NCBI GenBank assembly: GCA_025462885.1
Contig: JAOAPN010000004.1
Span: 496,001 to 560,000, forward strand
Source: Acidobacteriaceae bacterium
GTDB lineage: Bacteria; Acidobacteriota; Terriglobia; Terriglobales; Acidobacteriaceae
Length of the DNA: 64,000 nt
Reading direction: 5' to 3'
Positions 1 to 7,106 of the stretch are shown here, in pieces. A model generated the notes under the pieces. The model saw nothing but the letters and a program-made list of their open reading frames with translations. It searched no databases and was not told the origin of the DNA. Numbering within the stretch: the first letter of the stretch is position 1; each line of letters starts with the position of its first letter. The translations under genes and the position numbers were made by a program.

Positions 1-2067
1 AACACCAGCTCGAAGCTGGAGGCCGTCGACCCGGTCGATGGACAGACGAAGAAAGTTCTGTGGGTAAAGGGAAGCGGCGGAGATCTCGGCAGCATCAAGC
101 GCGCCGGCTTCGCAACCCTGTACATGGATAAATTGCTGGCCGTTGAGAAGGTCTATCGCGGCGTCGATTTTGAAGATGAGATGGTGGATCTGTATCCGCT
201 CTGCACCTTCGGCAACAACCCGGTCGCGGCTTCGATCGATACGCCGCTGCATGGCTATCTGCCCTTCGAGCATGTAGACCATCTGCACCCGGACTGGGGC
301 ATCGCGCTCGCAGCCTCAGCGAACGGCAAGCTGAAGATGGACGAGTTCAACAAGGAGTTCGGCCATAAGCTGGCCTGGCTGCCATGGCAGCGCCCCGGTT
401 TTGAGCTGGGCATGATGCTGCGCAAGATCGTGCAGGACACGCCCGGCTGCGACGGCGTCGTTCTGGGTGGACACGGGCTCTTCACATGGGGCGACACGCA
501 GCGTGAGAGCTACCTCAACACCATCACCATCATCGACCAGCTTGGCCAGTTCATCGAGCGGCATGGGTTGAAGGATGGGCACGTTCACTTCGGCGGAGCC
601 AAGACCAAGAGCCGCGAAGATCGCAAGGAGATTGCGCTGAAGATCTTCCCGCAGCTTCGTGGCGCGGTGTCGCGCAAGCAGCGCTGGATCGGAAGCTTCT
701 CTGAGCTGCCGCAGGTGCTGGACTTCGTGAACTCGGTACACGCGGAGGATCTGGCGCACCTCGGAACGAGCTGCCCGGACCACTTCATCCGCACCAAGAT
801 TCGTCCGATGTTCATCAAGTGGGATCCGACCACCGATCCGAAGGAGCTGCCGGGCTTGATCGAGACCTCGCTCGAGACCTACCGCTCGGAGTACGGCGAC
901 TACTACAAGGCGCATGCGCTGCCTGACTCTCCTGCGATCCGCGATGCCAGCCCGACGGTGGTTCTGGTTCCCGGCGTAGGTATGTTTACCTTCGGCAAGA
1001 ATAAGACGGAGTCGCGTCTGACCGGAGAGTTCTACATCAATGCGATTGGCGTGATGCAGGGTGCCGGTGCACTCGGCGCAGGCGTCAAGTGCACGGACAT
1101 TCCGCAGGCTGGTCCTGCCGCTACCGCCGACCAGTTCAAGACATTCTCGAACTACGTTGCGTTGCCGGCAAGCGAGGCCTTCCGCATCGAGTACTGGAAG
1201 CTGGAAGAGGCGAAGATTCGCCGCCAGCCGCCGGAGAAGGAACTGAGCCGCCGTATTGCCCTGATCGTCGGCGGTGGAAGCGGTATCGGACGCGAAGTTG
1301 CGTTGCTGGCTGCTGAGCGTGGCGCTCACGTCGTCGTTGCCGACCGCGACGTAAAGGGTGCCGAGGCTGTCGCCGAGGAGACCAAGGCGATTGCAGGCAA
1401 GGAAGCGGTGAGCTGGACGAGCATCAACATTACCGACCGCAAGGCGATCCGCGCAGCGCTCGATGCGACCATCCAACAGTTCGGCGGCGTCGACATTCTG
1501 GTCAACACGGCTGCGATGTTCCCGTCTTCGCCGGACGGCATCATCAGCGACTCAATGTGGGGAACGACGCTGGAGGTCAATGTGACTTCAAACTTCATCC
1601 TCGCGGATGAAGCGGCGAAGGTCTTCAAGGAGCAGGGCATCGATGCAAGCGTGGTCCTGACCAGCTCGGCCAATGCCGTGGTCGCGAAGAAGGGCAGCGA
1701 GGCATACGACGTCAGCAAGGCCGCTCTGAGCCACCTGGTGCGCGAGCTTGCCGTCACGCTATCGCCCAAGGTGCGGGTCAACGGCATCTCGCCCGCAACC
1801 GTGGTGAAGGGATCGACGATGTTCCCGCGCGATCGCGTCATCGCCAGCCTGAAGAAGTATGAACTGCCGTTCGAAGAGGCGATGACGGACGATGAGCTGC
1901 GGAACGTGTTGGCGTTGTTCTATGCCAAGCGCACGCTGACGCATCAGCCGATCGATCCGAAGGACTGCGCGCAGGCGATCATGTTCCTCGCCGGCCCCAA
2001 TGCTCGCTGCACCACGGGTCATCTGATCCCGGTGGACGGCGGCCTGGTTGAGGCGTATCTGCGGTGA
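1..2067 (+). CDS. rhaD: Bifunctional rhamnulose-1-phosphate aldolase / short-chain dehydrogenase, 5'-truncated by window edge
   Basis: The frame is open from base 1, so the start lies before the window; 688 residues are visible. Residues about 1-390 are a class II aldolase domain with metal-site His signatures (LHGYLPFEHVDHLHPD near 83-98, GGHGLFTWG near 156). Residues about 415-688 are a short-chain dehydrogenase with the nucleotide loop GGGSGIG near 424 and the active-site YDVSK near 569. In this family the aldolase splits L-rhamnulose-1-phosphate into dihydroxyacetone phosphate and L-lactaldehyde, and the fused dehydrogenase handles the lactaldehyde. The stop overlaps the nearest possible start of rhaB, which points to co-transcription. 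The fused form differs from the stand-alone E. coli RhaD. The assignment is firm; the direction of the lactaldehyde step is not visible in sequence. Confidence 0.93.
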   Translation, partial: NTSSKLEAVDPVDGQTKKVLWVKGSGGDLGSIKRAGFATLYMDKLLAVEKVYRGVDFEDEMVDLYPLCTFGNNPVAASIDTPLHGYLPFEHVDHLHPDWGIALAASANGKLKMDEFNKEFGHKLAWLPWQRPGFELGMMLRKIVQDTPGCDGVVLGGHGLFTWGDTQRESYLNTITIIDQLGQFIERHGLKDGHVHFGGAKTKSREDRKEIALKIFPQLRGAVSRKQRWIGSFSELPQVLDFVNSVHAEDLAHLGTSCPDHFIRTKIRPMFIKWDPTTDPKELPGLIETSLETYRSEYGDYYKAHALPDSPAIRDASPTVVLVPGVGMFTFGKNKTESRLTGEFYINAIGVMQGAGALGAGVKCTDIPQAGPAATADQFKTFSNYVALPASEAFRIEYWKLEEAKIRRQPPEKELSRRIALIVGGGSGIGREVALLAAERGAHVVVADRDVKGAEAVAEETKAIAGKEAVSWTSINITDRKAIRAALDATIQQFGGVDILVNTAAMFPSSPDGIISDSMWGTTLEVNVTSNFILADEAAKVFKEQGIDASVVLTSSANAVVAKKGSEAYDVSKAALSHLVRELAVTLSPKVRVNGISPATVVKGSTMFPRDRVIASLKKYELPFEEAMTDDELRNVLALFYAKRTLTHQPIDPKDCAQAIMFLAGPNARCTTGHLIPVDGGLVEAYLR

Positions 2068-2111
2068 TCGCTGTCGGCGGTTCTCACGAGCATGAGTTGC
2101 ATGGGAAGGCG

Positions 2112-3575
2112 ATGGTCCCCGCGGATGCGCGGGCTTCCATCGCCGTGGACCTCGGTGCGGAGAGTTGCCGGGTTTCGCTTCTGCGCTGGGTTGAGGGCAA
2201 GCCGGTCATCTCGCTGGTGGAGCGGTTTGGAAATGCTCCGCGCGAGGTCGGGCCTGAGGCTGGCGGCGGACTGCGCTGGGACCTTGCACGCATCGTGGAG
2301 GGGCTCGACGCGGGGCTGCTGAAGTGTGCCGCTCTTGCCCCTGAGGGGATTCGTTCCATCGCAGTCGACGGCTGGGCAGTCGATTACGTTCGCGTTGATG
2401 CTGAGGGCACGCCGCTGGCCGATCCGTTCTGCTATCGCGATGAGCGTGGCATCGAGGCGGAGAAGCTGGTCTACGAGAGATGCAGTCCAGACCATCTTCG
2501 CGAACTGACCGGCGTTCAACTCATCCGAATCAATACGCTCTACCAGCTTTATGCCGACAAGCTGGTAGGAACGGAGCCGGGCGCGAGCTGGATGAATCTG
2601 CCGGAGTATGTGCTATCGCGCTGGGGCGGTGACAGGGTTGGCGAGTACACCAACGCCACGCACACCCAATTGGTCGATCTCTACAAGAAAGACTGGTGCA
2701 AGGAGATCTTCGACGCAACGGGATTGGATATCTCGCGCGCACCCAGGATTGTCCCTCCGGGGACGATTGTGGGGCGGCTGAAGGGGGCTCTCGCGGAGCT
2801 GCCTCAGTTTGCCAATACGGCGCTGATCGCTCCAGCGTGTCACGATACAGCGTCGGCGATTGCGGGAATCCCTGCATTACGGGGTGACTGGGCTTACATC
2901 AGCTCCGGCACCTGGTCGCTGGTGGGAACGCTGGTTGAGCAGCCGAGAAATGGAACTGCCGAGCGTGAGGAGAACTTCACCAACCTCGGCGCGGTGGGAG
3001 ATCGCATCTGCTTCCACAAGAACGTAAACGGCATGTGGCTGATCAAGCAGTGCACCGACGCTTGGGCCGCCAAGGGGCGCGTGTGGGATGTCGCGGAGCT
3101 GGTAGCGGCCTCCGAAAAGGTCGCCAAACCGGAAGGTCTGCTCGATGTGGACCAGCCGGATCTGATGTTGGCCGGACGCATGTTGGAGCGGATCAACGCA
3201 CAGCGGGTGTCGAAAGGGCTCGATGCGTTGGACGAAGGTGTGGATGCAGCTCCGGTGTTCGCGAGTCTCATCTTCCATAGCCTCGCGGCACGCTACGCCG
3301 AGGTGCTGGCCCGTATCGCGCTGCATAGCGGAAAGCAGTTGAAGCGACTGTTTGTTGTAGGGGGCGCAAGCCGGAACGAGTTTCTGAATCGCCTGACGCA
3401 GGAGGCTACCGGACTGCAGGTGTTCCGTGGGTCGCCGGAGAGCTCGACGGTAGGTAACTTCGCGGTGCAGATGGCCGTTTTGGATGGAAGCCGCGATGCA
3501 GTGACGGGTGTGTACTCGGAACAGGTCTCACGGTGGGCGCTACTGTTTGTCGAAGCGATGGAGACGGGGTCCTAG
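2112..3575 (+). CDS. rhaB: Rhamnulokinase (FGGY carbohydrate kinase)
   Basis: FGGY-family sugar kinase that phosphorylates L-rhamnulose to L-rhamnulose-1-phosphate, the substrate of the aldolase encoded just upstream. The N-terminal phosphate-binding strand reads AVDLGAESCRVSLL. A central YISSGTWSLVG and a C-terminal VVGGASRNEFLN are the expected ATP-domain motifs. I chose the ATG at 2112, preceded by gggaagg, because it gives 487 residues, close to the usual RhaB length. A GTG at 2064, overlapping the rhaD stop as GTGA, would add 16 residues and cannot be excluded. The next gene starts 3 bases after the stop, so the three form an operon. Confidence 0.93.
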   Translation: MVPADARASIAVDLGAESCRVSLLRWVEGKPVISLVERFGNAPREVGPEAGGGLRWDLARIVEGLDAGLLKCAALAPEGIRSIAVDGWAVDYVRVDAEGTPLADPFCYRDERGIEAEKLVYERCSPDHLRELTGVQLIRINTLYQLYADKLVGTEPGASWMNLPEYVLSRWGGDRVGEYTNATHTQLVDLYKKDWCKEIFDATGLDISRAPRIVPPGTIVGRLKGALAELPQFANTALIAPACHDTASAIAGIPALRGDWAYISSGTWSLVGTLVEQPRNGTAEREENFTNLGAVGDRICFHKNVNGMWLIKQCTDAWAAKGRVWDVAELVAASEKVAKPEGLLDVDQPDLMLAGRMLERINAQRVSKGLDALDEGVDAAPVFASLIFHSLAARYAEVLARIALHSGKQLKRLFVVGGASRNEFLNRLTQEATGLQVFRGSPESSTVGNFAVQMAVLDGSRDAVTGVYSEQVSRWALLFVEAMETGS

Positions 3576-3578
3576 CGG

Positions 3579-4013
3579 GTGGGTTGGGACACCGTTTGGG
3601 GTTTGGACCGTCTCGTCGGTAGGTGGCGACTGGAGCGAGTGATTCCGGAGCAAGGCCAGATGTCCGGTCTGGCTTGCTTTGACGCGGCAGAGGGTGGGCG
3701 GCTGCTTTACCGGGAGTCGGGGGAGTTAACGCTTCAGGACGGGACGACGCTGCGGAGTGAGCAGCGCTACCTTTACGAGCCCATCGAAGGTGGCTTCGCA
3801 GTCCGGCTCCATGGGTCGGAGGAGTTGTTTGAAACGGTGCTTCCTGTAGCCGATGCGGGTGGCAACTGGGTTGGAAGCGCAGAGCATCTCTGCAAGGCCG
3901 ACAGCTATGCTTCGGAGTATGTTTTTCGACCGGATGGAACGTTTCAGATTCGTCATGCGGTACAGGGACCGCGGAAGGATTATCTCGTTCATACTTCGTA
4001 TGTGCGGGACTAA
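3579..4013 (+). CDS. DUF6314 family protein
   Basis: 144-residue protein with a GTG start 3 bases after rhaB. The pattern LVGRWRLERVI, then LLYRESGEL, RYLYEP and a C-terminal YVFRPDGTFQIRHAVQGPRKDYLVHTSY, resembles the DUF6314 family of small beta-rich, calycin-like soluble proteins of unknown function. There is no signal peptide or membrane segment. Its tight position at the end of the rhamnose operon suggests a role linked to sugar use, but that is only context. The family call is from memory of the pattern and moderately sure. Confidence 0.7.
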   Translation: MGWDTVWGLDRLVGRWRLERVIPEQGQMSGLACFDAAEGGRLLYRESGELTLQDGTTLRSEQRYLYEPIEGGFAVRLHGSEELFETVLPVADAGGNWVGSAEHLCKADSYASEYVFRPDGTFQIRHAVQGPRKDYLVHTSYVRD

Positions 4014-4018
4014 GTGCC

Positions 4019-4074
4019 AGTGCGCCCTGACGCCGGGCGGACGTCAGGGCGTGAGGTCAAGGACGCTTCGCGTG
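4019..4074 (+). repeat. Dispersed triple-hairpin repeat, family A, copy 1
   Basis: First of five related copies in the window. It contains CGCCCTGACGCCGGGCG (stem-loop 1) and ends with the perfect hairpin ACGC-TTC-GCGT. The middle hairpin is diverged in this copy (gacgtcagggcgtgaggtc instead of CCAC-TTC-GTGG). It lies 5 bases after the stop of the DUF6314 gene. Confidence 0.75.
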
Positions 4075-4120
4075 ACAGATACTACTCTACGGCGATTGCA
4101 GATGGTAGGCTTCAGGGTGC

Positions 4121-5581
4121 ATGAGTGCCAATCATTTTGATCTAGCTGCGGCGGCGTTCACCGAGATGGTGCGCCAGGGGTTTCATCCGGATTTTCCCAA
4201 TGGCACCGAGGAACAGATCGAGCAGATTCGCGAAGCTGGACAGCCGGCTCCGAGCGGCGATGTTCGCGATCTGCGCGGGCTTCTCTGGTCTTCGATCGAT
4301 AACGACACGTCGCGCGACCTCGACCAGATCGAGTATGCGGAGCGGATCGAAGGCGGCATCCGGGTGTTGATCGGAGTTGCGGATGTCTCGGGCTCGGTGG
4401 AGAAGGGCAGTCCGATCGATCGCCATGCGGCGGACCAGACCAAGACTGTTTACACCGCGACGCGCAATTTCCCGATGATTCCCAACGAGCTTTCGACCGA
4501 TTTGACCTCGTTGAATCAGGGAGTGGATCGCGCGGCCGTCATCATGGAGTATGTCGTCGACCCTCAAGGCTGTTTGAGACAGCAGAAGATCTATCGGGCG
4601 GTCGTCCACAATACCGCCCAGTTGGCCTATAGCAAGGTCGGTCCATGGCTGGAGGGAACGGCGGATCCGGATGCAAAGGTCGCAGCTTCTGCCGGATTGC
4701 AAGCGCAATTGAAGCTGCAGGATGAGGCGGCGCGCTTGCTTCGCGAGGAGCGGGTGAGCCAGGGTGCGCTTGAGTTCAGCCGCATCGAGGCAGATCCGGT
4801 GGTGATCGACGGGGAGGTTCGGGCTATCACGACAGCGGCGCATAATCGGGCGACGAACCTCATCGAAGACTTCATGATCGGGGCGAACGAGACGATGGCG
4901 GAGTTGCTGCGTGCCGCCGGGCGCTCCTGTATCCGTCGCGTGGTTCGCGCGCCGGAACGCTGGGAGCGGATCAGGGAGCTGGTCGCGTTGCATGGTGGAG
5001 AGCTTCCGGCGGAACCGGATTCCGCGCCTCTGAACGCGTTTCTACGCAGGCAGCGAGCCGACGATCCGGTCCATTATCCGGACATATCGCTGGCGATTAT
5101 CAAGCTGATGGGGCCGGGAGAGTATGTCCTGTCGAAAGGTAGCGACGCGAAACCGCTGGGGCATTTCGGGCTGGCTGCGCGGGACTATACGCACTCAACC
5201 GCTCCCAACCGCCGCTTTGCGGATCTGGTGGCGCAGCGCCTGGTGAAGGCGATGCTGGAGGCCGCGCCGTCGCCCTACAGTGACGATGAATTGAATGCGA
5301 TCGCCCTGAAGTGCACGCTGCAGGAAAAGGCTGGCCACAAGGTCGAGCGTGCCATGCGGAAGCGGGTCGCCGCAGTCGGTATGAGTGACAGCATCGGTAA
5401 GATCTTTCGCGGCGTTGTTACCGGCGCGTCCGACAAGGGGGTCTACGTGCGGGTATTCAATCCCCCGGTGGAGGGTCGCGTCATGCAGGGACAGCAGGGG
5501 CTGGACGTTGGCGATACCGTCTCGGTGAAGTTGCTGCACACCGATCCTGCGCGAGCGTTTATCGACTTCGCCCACGTCTAA
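4121..5581 (+). CDS. RNB-domain (RNase II family) exoribonuclease, short form
   Basis: 486-residue protein. The RNB catalytic signature is near residues 62-75 (SIDNDTSRDLDQIEYAE, with the clustered metal-binding Asp residues), and the downstream family motif YTHSTAPNRRFADLVAQR is near 351-368. The last 60 or so residues (GKIFRGVVTGASDKGVYVRV to the end) look like an S1/OB-type RNA-binding domain. Enzymes of this family degrade RNA 3' to 5'. Unlike RNase II or RNase R of about 640-800 residues, there are no N-terminal cold-shock domains, because the catalytic motif starts almost at the N terminus. It stands alone between repeat copies. The exact substrate cannot be told. Confidence 0.85.
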   Translation: MSANHFDLAAAAFTEMVRQGFHPDFPNGTEEQIEQIREAGQPAPSGDVRDLRGLLWSSIDNDTSRDLDQIEYAERIEGGIRVLIGVADVSGSVEKGSPIDRHAADQTKTVYTATRNFPMIPNELSTDLTSLNQGVDRAAVIMEYVVDPQGCLRQQKIYRAVVHNTAQLAYSKVGPWLEGTADPDAKVAASAGLQAQLKLQDEAARLLREERVSQGALEFSRIEADPVVIDGEVRAITTAAHNRATNLIEDFMIGANETMAELLRAAGRSCIRRVVRAPERWERIRELVALHGGELPAEPDSAPLNAFLRRQRADDPVHYPDISLAIIKLMGPGEYVLSKGSDAKPLGHFGLAARDYTHSTAPNRRFADLVAQRLVKAMLEAAPSPYSDDELNAIALKCTLQEKAGHKVERAMRKRVAAVGMSDSIGKIFRGVVTGASDKGVYVRVFNPPVEGRVMQGQQGLDVGDTVSVKLLHTDPARAFIDFAHV

Positions 5582-5592
5582 AGCCGAGTCCC

Positions 5593-5646
5593 ACGCGAAG
5601 CGTCCAAGACCCCACGAAGTGGCGCCCGCCCGGCGTCAGGGCGCTT
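5593..5646 (-). repeat. Dispersed triple-hairpin repeat, family A, copy 2
   Basis: Reverse-oriented copy with all three hairpins: acgc-gaa-gcgt, ccac-gaa-gtgg and cgcccggcgtcagggcg. It fills the short gap between the convergent 3' ends of the RNB nuclease and the GH28 gene, where it could act as a two-way terminator or mRNA 3'-end stabiliser. Confidence 0.8.
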
Positions 5647-5652
5647 TAGTAC

Positions 5653-7041
5653 TTAGCGATCCCCAAACGCCGTCCCTTCCTTGGCAGGAGCCTCGCCGGG
5701 CTTCAAGATCTGTACCTTGGAACCGTCGGCCGTCGTGATGGTGTTGTCGGAGAGCTTCCAGTCTTTCGCATCCGCAATAGTGCCGGCCGTCCTGGTTTCG
5801 ATATCCAGGTGGTCGAGACGGAAGTTATCCAGGGTGGCATTGGGATACGCGGCGACCTGGATCGCAGTCTTCGCGCCGGTGGCCTTGATATTCCAGATAT
5901 GGACGTCGCGGAAGTGGGGGAGGCCCTTGTCGTCCGGCACCACGGTGGTGAGCGTCGTCCAGTAGGAGGGCATGGTGGCGCGGTCGACCCCGGCGGGGAT
6001 GGTCGCGTAGCTGTAGCTGGGATTCCAGTTCATGGTGACGTGGATCGGAATGGCAACGCCTTCCAGCGTGAGGTCGTGGATGCGGATGTTTTCGGCAAAG
6101 CCTCCGCGGGTATGGGCGGACTTGAAGAGCACTCCGGAGGGCACGCCGGCGAGAGCAGTGATGTTGTAGGCCTCGATGTTGCGGAAGCCACCGGAGGTCT
6201 CCGAGCCAATGGTGACGGCAGCAGCACCGTGGCGAATGATCGAGTCGCGCAGGACGATGTTATAGGTGGGGCGGTTGACGCGGAGGCCGTCGGAGTCGCG
6301 GCCAGCCTTCAGGCACAGAGCGTCGTCGTTGACGTCGATGTCGGCGTGGGCGACGAGCACGTCGTGGGAAGAGTCGATATCGATGCCGTCTGTGGAAGGG
6401 CCTTTACCGCCCTCGTTGTTGCGGATGGTGACGCCGTCGATCACAATGGCGTGCGAGTAGAGCACCTGGACGGTCCAAAAGCCGGAGCGCTTGAGGGTGA
6501 TGCCGCCGCCGAGATGAATTTTGGTGGAGTTCTGGAGCAGCATCAGGCGGGGACGTTTGGCATCGTAGTCAGAGGCCCAGCGCAGACCCTTGGGCTCATA
6601 GGTGGCGCGCAGGTCCCAATAGGACTTCCACCAGATGGGGCCGTCGCCGTCGATGGTGCCCTTGCCTGTGATAGTGACATCGTGCTGGTCGCGGGTGTTG
6701 ATGAGCGCGGCAGGCCAGGTCATCTCGATGCCGGCGATGCGGGTGGGTAGCAGCGGATAGTCGGCCAGATGCTGGGAGCCGATGAGAGTCACGCCCTCCG
6801 GCACCTCGAAGGTGATCCCGGACTTCAGGAAGAGCGAACCGGTGAGGTAGGTGCCGGGAGAGAAGGTGACGGTGTCGCCGGACTTGGCCGCCGCATCAAT
6901 TGACTTCTGGATGGCGGCAGTGTCGAGGGTCGTACCGTCGCCCTTGGCTCCGTAATTTTTGGCGTCAAGGGTCTTCGCTTGGACGACGAGTGTTGCGGTG
7001 AAGGTGATGACGGCAAGTGTAAATTTTGCGGCGGTGCGCAT
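5653..7041 (-). CDS. Secreted glycoside hydrolase family 28 (polygalacturonase / rhamnogalacturonan hydrolase type)
   Basis: Right-handed beta-helix pectinase. From the ATG at 7041 (AGGAG five bases upstream) it begins with a signal peptide, MRTAAKFTLAVITFTATLVV..QA. It then has the pectate-lyase-superfamily opening KNYGAKGDGTTLDTAAIQ and the GH28 core: STDGIDID near 217, NDDALCLKAG near 236, GSETSGG near 280 and FKSAHTRGG near 306. These correspond to the NTD, DD, GHG and RIK blocks, with the classic GHG histidine block altered. A further ATG 23 codons upstream lacks a good ribosome site. It is the last gene of the GH35-GH106-GH28 operon, so rhamnogalacturonan or oligogalacturonide cleavage is likely. 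Exact specificity is not determinable. Confidence 0.9.
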   Translation of the reverse strand: MRTAAKFTLAVITFTATLVVQAKTLDAKNYGAKGDGTTLDTAAIQKSIDAAAKSGDTVTFSPGTYLTGSLFLKSGITFEVPEGVTLIGSQHLADYPLLPTRIAGIEMTWPAALINTRDQHDVTITGKGTIDGDGPIWWKSYWDLRATYEPKGLRWASDYDAKRPRLMLLQNSTKIHLGGGITLKRSGFWTVQVLYSHAIVIDGVTIRNNEGGKGPSTDGIDIDSSHDVLVAHADIDVNDDALCLKAGRDSDGLRVNRPTYNIVLRDSIIRHGAAAVTIGSETSGGFRNIEAYNITALAGVPSGVLFKSAHTRGGFAENIRIHDLTLEGVAIPIHVTMNWNPSYSYATIPAGVDRATMPSYWTTLTTVVPDDKGLPHFRDVHIWNIKATGAKTAIQVAAYPNATLDNFRLDHLDIETRTAGTIADAKDWKLSDNTITTADGSKVQILKPGEAPAKEGTAFGDR

Positions 7042-7106
7042 CCGGGCTCCTGGGAGGGTGATACTGCGTGAATTAAGTAGGCTTGCTCGAATCTGATGGT
7101 GGCCTG

